NCBI RefSeq assembly: GCF_000003815.2
Contig: NC_049979.1
Location: 9,859,705-9,923,704 of the forward strand
Length of the DNA: 64,000 nucleotides
Source: Branchiostoma floridae
Taxonomy: Eukaryota; Chordata; Leptocardii; Amphioxiformes; Branchiostomatidae
Direction: 5' to 3'
Part shown: positions 39,101 to 54,100 of the stretch, piece by piece
Layout: each line of letters starts with the position of its first letter
How positions within the stretch are numbered: the first letter of the stretch is position 1
Made by a program: the position numbers and the translations under genes
Notes under the pieces: model-generated
What the model was told of the DNA's origin: nothing
The model's input: only the letters and a program-made list of their open reading frames with translations
Database searches by the model: none

Positions 39101-42100
39101 CTTATTCATAATGTTCTTGGCATATGTTCAAGGCAATGCTCTTGGTATAACATCTAGGTGCAAGCATGTCTAACCCTAACAAACTGGGGAACAACAGATA
39201 GACAATAAACTGGATATTAATGATGTACATCATGTCAAGAAAGGTGTGGTCATATTGTTCTAGTTGACAGTGGTGCTTTATTATGTCATGAAGGGGCTTT
39301 TAAAAAGAAAAAAATCTCCTTGATATTGTAGTACGACAAATGAGGAAATGTTTAGTTGAGCTGAGCACGCATTAGCATGGAAAGCAGCTGCTTCAGGAGA
39401 CAAAGGCATATGGCACTTGGCCAAGAACATTCGTGCAAACCTGAGATAATGATTAATATGATGATAAATCTAATGTCTGCCACCAGCTCAGGCTACAAGA
39501 TGCTTTATTAGAATTACTGTACCCCACAGGAGAAGTGAATCAGATTTATCTATACTGACAAGTCATTATGTCTGTTATTCTTCTTTACAAGGTCATGGAA
39601 TGAAGGTCAAGGAGGGTTGAAAGGTTTGCTTTTATCTACATGTCTAGAGTATTCTATTTTGGGTATTGTCCTTCTGGCTAGTCTGCAGTTATCAAGACAA
39701 ATGTTGGGCATATAGATGAGTTGAAAGCTTGGGGAAAGATAAAGATGATGAGCTGAAAGAGAAGATGATGAGATAAGACCTGTAACTTTACAAATGCTAC
39801 AACACACAATAGCTAGAACTTTAATTGCTCCTTTCTGTAGAGTGGAACAACTCATCAAAATGCCCTAGTCCAACCTATAACAGTAAACAATCCTGTAGAT
39901 TTGGTAGGAGATAAGAAACAAGCATTTAGTGCATTGCACCTGGCCAGTGTGATCACAGCTATTAAGAGTCCTGTCTATTGTGACCAGATTTTGTTGGTCC
40001 CACATGTTTTTTGGGTAGTAACACAATTTTACAGGCAAAACTTGATTTTGTGATGATTAGACTGAAGCACATTTGCATATTTTACAGTTCCTGTTATTTA
40101 GATTTTTATGTGATATTTATGAAGTGCTGTCTGCTCGTTGTTGACTTGTCTTCATTACTTGGCCTACAGCTGTCAATTGCAGATAACATCAGACTCAAGG
40201 GATCTTACCCTGCAGCTATCAGTAACAGTAATGTAATGACTTCATTCTCTGTTGACCAAACCTCACATAGCCCTTCTATTTTTACAGAAATGTATTCTAA
40301 TCTATTCTAATAGTATATCTGGATAAACTGGATATCTACATATTCAAGTAAAGGCAAATATCATGTTAAGTTAAACTTTCCTTAATGTATATTACAGCCT
40401 TGTTGAGATTATATGGGCAGTGGAGGTATTGGAAGGTGGGGCCCATCCCTCTCCTTCCAACATGCGGACCTTTTTACCCGCCCAACGGAAGTCAGGTAAT
40501 AAAAAGTCAATTTGACACCTTGGCAGAAAAGTGTCAAAAGATGGATGTCTCCTGCCAGAGAGCAAGAGACGCATGACACTGGGATGGGCAACCTTCTTAA
40601 AAGTGGACAACATCATGAGAAGCAGGAAGGCAAGCATCACCATCAGACTCAAGAGGAAGTTTTTAACCAAAACACATCCTTCCCGTGATGATCTACGGCA
40701 GTGAGAAATGGGCACTAACCACAACTCAAATGGAGATGCTCAGAGTTGCAGGGCAGAAAATGGAGAGGGTCATGCCAGGCATCACACTCCATGGCAGAGA
40801 AAGAAACTCCTGGACTTGGATTCAACTGCAGACAGGAATAACAGACATCATGACTGCCATCAGCACAGCCAGACACTGCTGGGCAGGACATGTAGTGAGG
40901 CTACAAGATAACAGATGGATAACAAGGGTTGTGGAATGGACCTTGAGAGAATGGAGAAGACAAAGAGGGCAGCCATGTACAAGATGGAAGGACAATCTAC
41001 AAAGACACCTAGACCCTTCATGGCCAAGAACTGCCAGAAGCAGACAAGACTGGAGTCAGTCAAAGGTAACCTCCTTAGGAACAAGCAAACCTTGGCATAA
41101 CGATGACACCTGAGTGGGTCCGGAGTGAGGAAGTTCAGTTCAGTTCAGTTCATCCTGAAAGTTGTTTAAGAAAACATCTAGGAATGCCAAGAATCAGTTG
41201 TGTAATGTCAGGCAAACTTCAAGGAAAAGTTCAACAGGGTACAGTGATCATGTACTTTGGAAGTTTTGTAGATAGCTTCAGGTAGTCTATATGCTACTTC
41301 GATCAAGGGATTCAATAACTTTCTGTTGGTTGGGAAAGGACCTGTTTTACCTCATCACATTAAGCAAAGATGAATGAAGACATTAGTGATGTCTTCCTTC
41401 TAATCAGATTGCAAAGTAAATGATTCATTTGTCAATTGTGACAGCAAAACTACCACTATGAACATAGAAGTCTGTTTATTGGAGTTTACCATTGAACAGA
41501 ACGGAGAGAAAATGACATGCCCCTTTTCCAAGAGATGAAATGCAATGTATCATCAGAGCATTAGATACCATTTAGGATGCACCCTTGCTCTGTCTTGTAA
41601 TGCATTCGATATGTAACTGTCAATCTTTATGGCCTCATAGCCCTTCAAAAAATTTGTATTGACAAGTTGCATACCCTCATGGGACATTTTATGGTCAGTG
41701 CTTCTTTTTTAACTCAATCAACAGTCAATGAACTGGCTTGTTCTATTCAGTGGGGAGTAAAAGGAAAATGTTAAACCTAGTTACCTCAATCTTTAAATCT
41801 CAATAAGATCACACCAATTTAACAAGTTGTTTCTTGGCCCTGCTTGCTTAAAAAAATCTTGAATGAAAAAAATGGTGAAGATAGAACATTCATCCTCAAC
41901 TGAGGTGAAACATACTTCAGTAGCTAGTAGTAGTGTAATGTGGCTTTACTTTAGCTTGCATTTTCAACCAAGTATGCTGGGTCACCCATACTCTTCTCAA
42001 TAAATGTGTTGGTGTCTTCAGATTCAGAATTTGAAGATTGATTCTTATGTCTGAAGCTCCCCCTTATACACAGGGCCGCTGGCTTTACATCACCATTCAA

Positions 42101-45100
42101 AATGACAAATGCAATCCCTTATAACATGTCTGCGTTGGCCAACGGATCCATGGAATTTTATCCATTATGGCCAACATGAGCCTACATGATTGTATATTCC
42201 TACTTATATCAAGATATGTTGTATGCAGAAATGTAGGTTTTGACTCAAGCATAACCTGAATTTTGATTAGTTTATAATATGACACACTACAAGTATTTCT
42301 TTTACAACCTGAAATGTAGTTACAATAATGTCGCACAGCCAAATTGGGCCAGAGCTGTTTCAGAGGAAAGGAGACTTGGCCTAGATCCCAGAAAGTAATC
42401 TAGCTTGTAGCAGTCAAATGTTATCAAGTCCAACAGACATGTTGTCATGTAGTTACATGTACATTACAGACAACCACTGAGGCATTACAGTACTGTGATA
42501 ATGAGATTTTTTCACAATTGTAGAACGAGGTCTATTTTAACTCATTTCCTAGCCTAGATTGCACTTACCAGCATCATCCATTATTAGGCTATTATACCTC
42601 TAAATTGAAAAAAATTTTCTGATGGCAGACAATTCCAACTGTCACCAATAGTCTAGATCATGTCATTTTCTGATTTGAAAATATCTGATTTAGAATTCTA
42701 CCCATAACGGCTTCTTACATTTGTAGACTATAACAGTTTATTAAGACCAAAGGGAAACATGCTAATATGGTAGCCTCAACTGTCATAATTCTACAGTGTG
42801 CCATAATACTGCCACATAAAAACATTGTTATAAAGCCTTCTCAGGACTGTCTCGGACACTGAAATATCTGAAGATATATGTTGAAATTTAGAATTACTGT
42901 CAGATGCTGCATTGATTCACACTTTAAATTAATATCTTTTTTCTCATGTGGCAGTAGTAAGGCATCTGACAGAATTTCAGACTTGATGTTACATGGCAAT
43001 CCCAAGGAAATACAATGTATATTTGATGTAAATTTTGTTATGGAGTCAGTTATGGAGTTATTGTTATGGAGTCTTATTAACTTACCTTGTGTCTTACTCC
43101 CTATAGAGGAATACTGTAGTTGGATATTTTCATGTGGCTAGGGATTAACAATTCTTTGTTTTTGTAGCCAATACTACAACAGCAGTTGGAAGAGGAGACG
43201 GACCTTTTGTGCTTGGAACTCTGCCTCGACAACTTTGTGGTGTTCCACACGTCCAAACAAGAGTTACCAAACTGCACAAGTTTTCCCGCCTCTCTGTGGA
43301 CTGTAGTCATGCAGTTTGCACAGGGACAGAAGGGAACATCAGTCTCTGCCAAAGCCCTGCCTGTGTTGGCCATTGGCTTACATCAACGTCTGCAGTCTGG
43401 GACAGGCAGGTAAATGAAGTCTTTATTCTTCATGGAATAAATGATGCTTTATGTTTATTCTCAGTCATACTTAATGCAGATAGGTTACCGTTGTACTGTA
43501 TAATGTAGGAGTGCAAATTTTCAAGCAAGGTGGAATATCTTCACAAATGTATAACTTGAAATGCCTGACTTGTGGTATTCAATGCAACATTGCAATTGGT
43601 TATTAAAACATTTATAGACTTTGCCATCAACCACTTACTTTTATCCAGAGTAATTTCATTTCCTGTCAAAGCATTGCCTAATATTTTCTTTATTCAATAA
43701 CTGGAAGCATTGGAGATGAATGCGATGAATTAGGTCTTCAGCTTTGTTCAGCTTCAGCTTGCCGAGTGCTCTTAAATTTGATAAGGAATATCAATTTATT
43801 TCATAGTTCACATACTTTTAGGTTATTTCTTTACAAAACTTGTGGAAGATCATTCTGTCATGTAAATTGATGGAGTTGAAGAAGTGGGTCAGGGCCTACA
43901 ATTTCTATGTGGGACTCTGTGGTACACACATCTCTATACACGATAGAGGGGGTAGTCAGTTTGCAGCAAGGAGGTTATAGGTAATACTATAGTCTATAGC
44001 CTCCTTTATTTAAAGTGATTGCTTCTATTTTCTTCCATTTTCATCTTTGATTTATTTTCTCATTGGCTGCCACATAACAAGTCCCAAAGGCCACCTCATA
44101 GCTACGGGTTAACATGAATAGTTCTGGTAGCAGCATTTCTTCTCTTGGTCAGAAACTTCATAATTGAGACAAGCTCAACTCTCAGAGAGTCAGGACTAAC
44201 TGACCTAATAGGAGAAGCAGGGGCTACAAAGGCTGGTCAGGAAATTCCCTACTCCATTTAGTCTATTTTGGGGGGCAGGAATGGTTTTGATCCACTCACA
44301 CTTAGAGGGGGACCCCAACTCGTTTTCAGATTGATTCCTTAAAGACCAAGGTGGTAGTATAAAATCACCCAATAAATTCGGCTACTGTAAACTATTGCGT
44401 TCAGTCTACAACATGTTCCCATACAGTGAACATTGGTGCTGGAGCAGGGCTAATACATGCACTGTAGAGTCAAGTAGTCTCAGCTATATAAAGAGTTTCA
44501 GTTTGGTTGCAATTTAAAAGTAAATTTGTAAGCTTTCTCTCAGTAAACAGAAAGAATGTGCGGTAATGACCACAGACCCACTAAGACCAGCCTGGAAGGG
44601 AAACATTGGGGTACTGAGAGATTATACTCTTCTTTAACATGCTATGCTCAAACACAGTCATTAGATGCCACAGTCACAGCTGCAATGGAGTTTCTTCATT
44701 TAGAAGCCTCCTTTTATACAGCTTAGAAGGTACTTTGAAGTTTTCTTCAATCAACAGATTTCATTATGGGACAAGACTGTAACAACAAAAGTCAACTGGT
44801 CCCTTGAGCCAGAATCCTATTTACCTAGTAAGATAAATCATGCAAGTAGATCTAGTTTAGGGAGAAAATCAAAGAAGAAGGTCAGGTCTCTAGGTAAGTT
44901 GCGGGTAAGTGGCGTGATTGCATCCTCCTTTCGTTTGTCTCAGAAAAGGATATTTTCATGCACTGACTATGCAGTTTCCCAATATGCATGTAGGGATGGC
45001 ATGGTCCAATTTTGGACTGGTTCACTGGCCTGGTTGCCATCCTTTGTAGTAACCAATCCCTTAATCTTTTCACTGGCTAACCACCGAGGAAGCAAAAGGA

Positions 45101-48100
45101 TTTCCAGCTAGTTGTTACTATGGCAGTTGGCCCCCAGGCTTCCAGATCGAGCTGTCTACCAGAAGTATGAATTTATTTCAGATAAATACAATTTTCACAT
45201 CACAAAACTGGTATATGCAGTAGATGATCTACAGTACTCCCTTTTCTAGAAGTCAGGGATACGCCTGTTATGATTTAGCCTGGTTACCATCCTCCATAGT
45301 AACAGCTGGCTCAATATTTTTGCTTGGTAACCAAAGGGGGAGTGGAAAGGTTGAGCCAGCGGTTACCAGGAGGATGGTACCCAGGCTAGCTGTGATTTTG
45401 TTTTAACATAATTAAGCAGGTTGCAAATGGTTTACAATTGACTGAATGTCATGTATGCAAAGACCTGAGTTTTGTATATTTTAGGGTCCACTGGTATTCA
45501 AGTGCCACCCTGCAAGACTGAAGAATATCATAAAGCTGTTCCAGGACCTGTAAAAATGCAATGTAGCAGTTGATAACTCAAAAGAAATTATGTTATTAGT
45601 GAACAACTATTTTTCCTACACTAATGTTTTAAATTCATGTATTATATACATCAATTAGAATATAGTGTTTTTAGTTGTAAAGAAAGATAATTGAAATTAC
45701 ATGTCTATATCATATTGACTTTTATTGGTTTTTATTGTAAACTGTAGAACATTTCAGACTCAATGGCTACCATTCTATGGTCACTTAGACAACTGATGCT
45801 GTCATCGCTATCAATAAAGACAATCATTCATTCATTCAGGTAGACCCACCTCATAATCCAGATATGGAACTGCATGCCACTTACCTTTTAGCCCACTATT
45901 TTTCATGTTCCATTCTTGACATGCAATGACGCATGAACCAGCTTGTATCTTATAACCAGAGGGTATGTGGTAATGCTGAAATGAAAGAGAAGTGAAATTT
46001 GGCTTACCTCGTCCAGGAAGCTGGATTGATTTAATAATAAACTCCCACTGAGTTCCACAACATCATACCTTCATCAAACACCTTCACGACAGATATATCA
46101 TTAAGGCTTGTCATTGATAATAAAAATAAGGGCCTCACTTGCATATATCATATCAGTTGATGATCTTGTTTACCCATATAACATAAGTTGGTCAAAGGAT
46201 GAAAGTTCTATTTTACATGTAGCAAAGAAGGCTATTCTTGTACATTGTATTTGTGATCATTTACGCAAATGAGGCCCATTATCAAACTGGACCTTCATCA
46301 TCCCAACACCTACAGTTCCCACCCACCAGTTATCACAAAGATCCATTCACAGCTCCTCAGGTTATGCTGTTTAGATACATCCACAGCCACACAATCATGA
46401 CAGCAAAACCAAAAACATAATCTTCTGGCAAAGGTAATTATTGCAGCCATCTGTTGCTACATATACGTCATGGATCGCCAGAAGGAGACTAGTGGATTAT
46501 TATGAAGTAATTACAAACCGTACCCTGTGTCGTCGAGACGAAATTAGCCAGAACAGAATTTGATAATTATTACTCCTCAATGCAATGATGCGCACATAAT
46601 TGCATTAGCATGGCTGCAGCACTTCATTCCTCCAACCCAGTCAGAGATTTACTTCAAGTCAAAAATTAGTTTATGACTTGGTGTATTAAGTCCTCATTTT
46701 GCAGGCTTATATAGCTGTAACAGCTGCAACATTTATGATTTATATGTGAGAATGTGACAGTTAGAGGCAAAGCAGTGATGAGATGATAAAACTACACTTT
46801 TAATTAGAATACTCTGTATTAATAAGTATATCTTCATGTTCTGAAAAGGAATCAGATGCAACAAAGTCTATTTACAGCCCTGTAGTTTGCTGCATTTAAG
46901 CCATGACTAAAAAAAGTAATGACTAATCTGTACAGAGTTTTCCAAGGTCATGTCTTAGAGAGTTTCACCAGTTGATGACCCAGTGAAAAATTGTCCAAAA
47001 AATTTGATGCCCAATACCATGAACTTACATGAATCATGAACTTTTCAGTCTCAAGTACAATGAAGTCCTGTTTTTTTTTTCTTTTTTTGTACGATAATAA
47101 GAGTTCCTATAATTGCTTTTCCCCGTATGAGATTTTTTCCCCTGAAGACTTTTTGTAACTTTCATTCTATTTATATAAACCTATAATTATTAGTTCAATT
47201 GTGCATGCCATTTATTATTTCCTTGTAATTGCATAGTTGCTTGATGGTAGATTTTTAATCTGTTATTCCACTTATTTTATAATTCTATAAGATTATTGCT
47301 TCAATTATGCATTGCTCTAATCATTCCTTTGTAATTGTATAGTTGCTTAAGTTAATTTTTTTAAATGTAACATGCCTAAAGTACGCAATTCTGTGTCAGA
47401 CGGTGCCAAGCCAGATTATAATGATCGACTCAATAAACCAAAACCTGAAAAAAAAGCATAACTATATCTGTAGTAAAATGTTGGTCTCAGTAAAATAGTT
47501 ACAATATCCATACGGTGAGTCTAATATAGATGCATACTGGACTTTTAGCAGTTACCAAAGGGATCTTAATATGATTTTTCATGCCATGAGGTCATGCCAT
47601 ACACCAAAAAGCAGTTACTCAAGCAACTGGATATGGTTTTGGAAACGGTCAGACGTTTCGGATAGATAGTTATTGTTATTGGGTGGGCCGACTACTCACT
47701 CTTTGCAGCCAGGGGCTGAATTGCGAGGAGCTTACAATAGGCGGGGCTAAATCGCAAGGGTCTGGAGCGAGCTGCCATTCGGCGCCACTCAGGTGACCTC
47801 AATACGACAGTAATAGAATCCACTATCTTCCGTCAGTGACACTGAAGTGACCTGGAAGAAACAGGTCTTTTATACTCTAACTCTAAATGAAGACAATTTC
47901 AGTTGTCCAATAGGAAACGTTTGTATATAATATACAACATGTATGATTGTGAAATATTGTTGGTAATATTCTGTATATTCTTAGTAGCTGGGTATGCGAG
48001 GTCTCTAAGGTGGAACTGAACTGAACTGAGGTCTAATGGTGTTGTACTCAGAACCAATTCCAGGTTCCAGGTTCCGTACATGTACATAAACTCATCTCTG

Positions 48101-51100
48101 TTCAATGTTGTGCCTTTGGGAAAGGTCTGTTTACATGTCTTTTCCTGATATTGGAGCGATGCCCAATGAGCCTCTTAGATGATCTACCAAAATTGTGCAA
48201 AGAAAATACCAATATTGGTGCAACAATTTTGCCAAGATCTCCACGTTTGTCGTAATTTAACAATTTTGTTAATGTCTTATTAGAGACGAGCTGCAGCAGT
48301 GGTCCCAGCTGATGGAGACGTACAGCCACCCCCTCCAGCCGGAGCCCCTCAGGGTGGGGGTGGGGAGGGCTCTACAGCAGGTGGGGGTGGGGGTGATGGA
48401 GAGGATCGCTCAGGAGCGTCAGGAAGAGGACATGGAGATCGTGCTCAGGTATCAAACAAGACCTTGATCTATTTCCTACAGCTTTAAATTTTCCTTTTAT
48501 CCCACCCATTGTTTGGGAGCCAATTTTGTTGATTTTCCTTTTCCAATATGTGGTGGTCCTTGTGGCAATGGGAAAATTATCTGAGGAACTACCAAAAAGT
48601 GGTCATATTGGCTGGCTGGTCCTCACATGTACAGCTGTACATAGAGGTGGTCAATTGTTTAGGTTTGACTGCATTGGAACACTTGGCAGTTACCTCTTCA
48701 TACTTCTTGTTCTATTAACTGCAGCTTTCACATACATGTAACTCCAGCTGAGGTCCAATTTCTCAAAAAGCATTTTGTTGCAGGCAGTAAGTCAGATTAC
48801 AATCTACAGTACAACATAAGATTATTGAACCCTTTTCTGTGAAATTGTCAGCTCAAGTCCAGTTTCTCATTTCCTGATCATGTCTCCAGGGTACTGAGCT
48901 GTTTAACTGACTGGTGACAGTGTCTTTGATAACATCTCCAGGTTGACCCGGGCGACTTTAGCGTTGCTGCAGGATGAAGTGCGGGAGCCCAGAACACAGG
49001 CGACATCATTTGCTGCTCTCCTTCCAAGGACGGCATCAGTTGTGCAGGTACGAGGACTATCGATTGATACCCTTACATGTAATCTTTCATTCTTACTCCA
49101 TGATGTAACTGATTAGTAGAGAGTTGGAAATATGTCATTCAGAAATTCTGTCTATCTTCAGTTTAATTTTTTCAACCTATCTGATGACATTGCTCCTTCA
49201 AAGGACACCCTCAGTTGTCGAAGTATGAATTATATTGATTGACAGATCTATTCTTATATGTACATCTTTCCTATATGATCCATCATGTCCTGAGTTGTGT
49301 CATTGAGAAATCCTGTCTGTCTTTATCCTGTTTGTCCTCACATTGGTCAAGAGTACGCTTCATTTCGAACTACAGTTGACTTTTTCTTATTAAAAACTTT
49401 TTCATTATTTTTATCAAACTGCCAGCATGTTAATCTTAAGGAAGAATGCTGCTGGGTGGTGCTGTATCCTTGCCATGAGCCTCAATAATGCAATCATATA
49501 AGGTTTGATCCTGCATTGCTGTCCTGAATGACTTTGAAGTTTTGATTAGTTTTGAAGGTTAAATTTCCAGCCTTCTCTCCCTGCATGACTTTTGATTGAC
49601 TTGATGTAATCAGAAGCTTAGACCAATGGGAAGCTTAGTTACAGTTCCAGTATGTCAGTCACATTGCAGTTTAATGCTAGTCGCTCACTGTTATGAGTAG
49701 GGTTTCTTTTTTGTTTGGATTTTGACTGAAGTCAATTCACGGCTTGATGGAAAGAAATATAGAGTCCACGTTGACTCCTTTTCTTGAACAATCACAGAAG
49801 TTATGCAAGATAAAACTTACATCTGTACTCAAACAACTGGAAAGATTTATAAGCAATCATACATTCCAGGTAGCACCCACTGCCTTTCCTTAGTGCCAGA
49901 AGTTGTAAAGCAGTTTGCCTTCCAATGTTGTATCTAATTCTGCTGAGGGGAGCAACATTTGGATGATGGAACTTTCAAAAATCTAAGTATATTACACCAT
50001 GATGATGAAAATAGTAATGAATGCGTCAAGACCTGAATCTATGAGAATAAGTGACATTTAACCATTGCTGGCATATGCCAGAAACAACAGATACTTTTGA
50101 TTCAAAATCATTATGATAATTATATTGAATGAAGATGTAATTTTACCTATAATCAAAAGATATCAATAGGGTAAAGGCAAATCAATGCAATTACCATAAA
50201 GTTATAGAACCATAACATGCCAATTGACAAAAGGGAGATTGGCATAATTTTCATATCAATTTGCCTTTCCTCTATTATAATTCATCTACCAAAAACAACA
50301 AATACTTTTGATTCAAAATGATTATCATAGTTGTGTTTATGTAATTTTGCCATAATGCTAAAATCAAAAGATATCAATGGGGAGAAGGCAAATCAATGGA
50401 ATTAAACAAAAACTATAACAAGCCAATTGACAAAAGGTAGATGGACATTATTTTCACATTAATTTGCCTTTCCTCCTTTATTGGTAATTATGTTATAAAT
50501 TGGCAATATGCTAAAGTAGAAAGATAACAAGCATGGTTGAAACTTTCCACTGAGTTGGAAATTGTCTTTACTTTATACATTGTACATCAAATTCTCATGA
50601 AGATGTGCAGAATGATTGTACCATTCATTGATAATCATGATTTAATGTTAACAGCAATACCCACCATCTGTCAGCTCATATCCCAGCTGTCAAACTTGCA
50701 TGATGAATTATCATTTCCTGTGTGCCTTTGTTTTAATTTCACTACTTTTCAGAAGACCGCAGAGTGTTGGAATCGTTTGTCTTTTTCTCGTCTACTGCGG
50801 GATCACTACAAGCTGTTGTGGGATCATAGGATTTTAAACTCAATCCTCGTCTGAAAGATTCATGTGGCTAGAGATTTGCCTTGCTCTCCTAGACACTTCT
50901 TTACTGGTAATTGGTTCTTGCTGTGGGATTTGTCCCTTGATGAACCAGCAAGTGCTTTCTGCAACTTTGGGGTACTTTGCAAGGTGGAATTTGGAGATAA
51001 TGAAGCACGAAAACTACATTAGGGCATTTTTTAAAACTTTAAACTGAAAGGTCAAATGGCTGTTCCTGGCGTGTCTTCAGTCTGTATCAGATTCTAATGC

Positions 51101-54100
51101 TCCTGTGTGAAATGTTCTTTCTGCAGATTAGGTTTGTTTGAAGTTGGGAAAACAGGATTATGCTGTATATCGTGATTTTCTTTTCAAATGAAAGAGGTGA
51201 CCTGAACATTAATCCTCATGTGGTTGTGCAGAAAGTAGTTTTTGACACAGAGGGCTGTGTGCATGTATCTAGGTCAATTTATCATGGAAGCTCATCTGTG
51301 TTCTTGGTAGTGCTGTTTGGGATCTTTTTGGTTCCATATTTGTGCTCATACTTTTAGACCACAATTTTGATTGTACCAACAAAACAGGTGAACTGAATCT
51401 GAAGTCAAGCAAGTTAAACATTACCCAGTGGAGATAACTGTAGTCTTAAAACATAGGCAGAGGACTGTTTTTGTTTTAATTTGCTGTTTTTGATGTGCCT
51501 CTAGAGAGTGAACAGTATTGTTTCCACTGCAGAGTCAAACACCTCCCAAACCCCATATTATGCTACAGTATACATTTTGTATATAAAACCTCCACTCACG
51601 TAAGCAAGTATTAACTGTAAATCTCCATGAAAATGGATTGATTTACAGTATTTATTAACCACAATGACATTCAGTATTGCCATTAGAAGAATGATACATA
51701 TACAACAGTCTCACACTTACTCTCTTGTACCTTTCAGTACCCAAACATCCACACAACAGCAACCATCAGGGTAGGTACAAAATGTACTGCACTTCAGCAT
51801 TTTCAAGAGCTGTTTGACTTAGATTACTTTCCCAAGAAGGTTATGATTATTGTACAGTTTGTGTGTGGGTTTTCATGTCTTTGGACAGCTTCACTGAAGA
51901 AGCTGTCAATGGGTTCATAAGTTGTGATATTAGAGGATATCGTAATCTGTATCTATATACTATTAGCCAGTATAACCACCCTTTGGCATAACACGCCAGC
52001 TTGGCTGACACACAGTTCATCAGCAGATGGTCATATTACACTGTATGGCCTGTCACATCTAACTTTTGCATATCAAGCTGCAAGTGTTATTTCAAACTCT
52101 TCAGCAAAGATGCCCATAATGTGCAGGGTGATAACGAATTCCACTCTATGATAATTCTCAGAAAACACATACATGTATTTTTAAAAACATCAATCCTTCC
52201 CTCATCAGGTTCTTCTGGCCTACCTGGTGGATAGGTTCTCCTGGTCTCCCTCCCTGTGGAAGTACTTCCTCACTACCCTGTACCCTGATGACCCCATCTC
52301 CACCATCTCCCAGCATGCCTGCACAGGCTCCACCCACCTGTTTGAGCAGGAGGAGGTCAACGTGTATGCAGAGGTCGTCACTTTGGCAACACTCATCAAG
52401 GACAGCTTTATGGTGAGGAAATGTCAGAAAAAGGGTGGATACTTATTGTTAATACAGTATTGTACAGTCAAACCTGAATGGGCAACCACCTGGTGCAGAC
52501 AATCCAGTCGCAAGCCACATTAAAGCTACGGTGCCAATTGGTTTGCTGCTCAACAACTATTTTTTTACTCTTTTCTGTCCCAGGTAGATTAGTCTGCTCA
52601 AAGACTATAATCCCTTACTATCTTTAGTATGGTAACAGTTGAATGCTTAACAATGGAGTTCTTTGGTGTGTCTTATTCACTGCAATATAGGGACACCAAG
52701 ATTTGACAAATGTTAGGGTTTATGGCAAGTTTCAGTGACAAATGAGCTGTGCTGTACCATGTCCCACTATATCATGCCATTTTCCTCTTGTAACTTAGCT
52801 CCAGCACTCAATGTCAGCATCAAATGTCCATTACTGCAGACCCCTCTTTCTTGTTTCAATTGCAAGAAGCACTATAATGGCTGTTGGGATCAGAGCAGAG
52901 TTCACTGCACCACTCCACTTCCCACAACTACCCATCATCCTTCAAAGATAGCCAGGGCAGGGAGAGATTGCTTAACCTCCAGGCATCCTATTTTCTTGAC
53001 TTATCTCACAACCTGTTCTGTACTACATACAAAAGTTCAATTGCTGCAGGTTTACATCATAATTTGTACGGGCACAGATGTGCACCATAGATATGGCCCA
53101 GGGCAAGGCTACGGACAGGCTGAATGGTAGGAAGGATTAGAAGTGGTTCTAATGTGCCTGGACGATTTTGTTAAGCCTGTAGAAGCTCCAAAACGTCAGC
53201 TCATCGTAAGGAGAGTGACAGAGGGGTGACAGGTTTTCAGATATCTTCCACAGGATATGGCCTGTAACGTTAGTGCCTCCTTAAACTGCCATTTATTCCT
53301 AAGAACATCCATCAGCCAAGGATGGATAAACTGCTCCATAACGACCACCAGTAGATATGGCCACTTTGTAGTGGGTCTGGTTGTCAGGTCTCCAATAGTC
53401 AATACCTTAACATGCCATCATTTTCCTGGAGAATGGTTTGGAGAATGGTTGTGTGTTTTATGGTCCAAGCACTACTGCAAATCACTTGCATTTACTGTGG
53501 TTTTATTTTGTGGTAAGAGGAAACAGGAGGCTTTTGCAGGGTCTCAAACTCATGATTGAAGCAGTCCTGTAATACAGTAGTCATACGAGGGAGACATATC
53601 TGCAGTGTATCATAATCACTGCAAAAGATTCAAGGCAGTAGGTCTCTCTATTTTGAGAGATTATTCACACAACTTGTATGAAGTGATTTGTCTGCAACAT
53701 GCCTCACATCCAGCAGGGCTCAGTGTCTTTATATTTACATCTGGAGGATTATGGCAATAAATTCAAAGATTATAATGTTACACGCATTTTCTGTACGCAA
53801 AGTAAATGTTTAAGTGCTTACCATCAAACTTTCAATCAGTGCTATAATTATTTTCAAGTCAAAAATGACTGTAAGCCTAAGTCATTTAAGCAGGTCAATA
53901 ACTTACTGAATAAGTTGCTTTAAAAATGTTGTAACTGGTTCCATCACTGACCCCCGACCTACTGTCTTGAGTTTTGTTTAACATGTGACCTGTTGCTATT
54001 CTATTCCCAGCACCTTGTTACTAAGCAATGTGGGGAGAATGCTGCTTCTGCCTGTGACATCAACTACCTCACATGTGCCATCAAGGAAGTCAGGGAGACT

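Larger units (their letters stand above)
38682..43167. other. THADA intron 33, with LINE and SINE-like fragments
   Basis: 4.5 kb intron. Contents recognised: a repeat fragment near 40420-40500 and a LINE reverse-transcriptase fragment at 40560-41152 (separate entries). The rest is AT-rich with no coding signal. Confidence 0.6.
43410..48283. other. THADA intron 34, the longest intron, with two MITEs and retrotransposon tails
   Basis: 4.9 kb. It contains palindromic MITE copies at 45028-45140 and 45275-45389 and probable retrotransposon 3' ends at about 45775-45838 and 47095-47450. The remainder is AT-rich with no exon found. Confidence 0.6.

Noticed and set aside
48299-48487. Gly/Pro-rich plus-strand frame starting MVPADGDVQPPPP
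   Set aside because: It is a shadow frame of THADA exon 35; the frame that splices in phase on both sides reads RDELQQWSQLMETYSHP.
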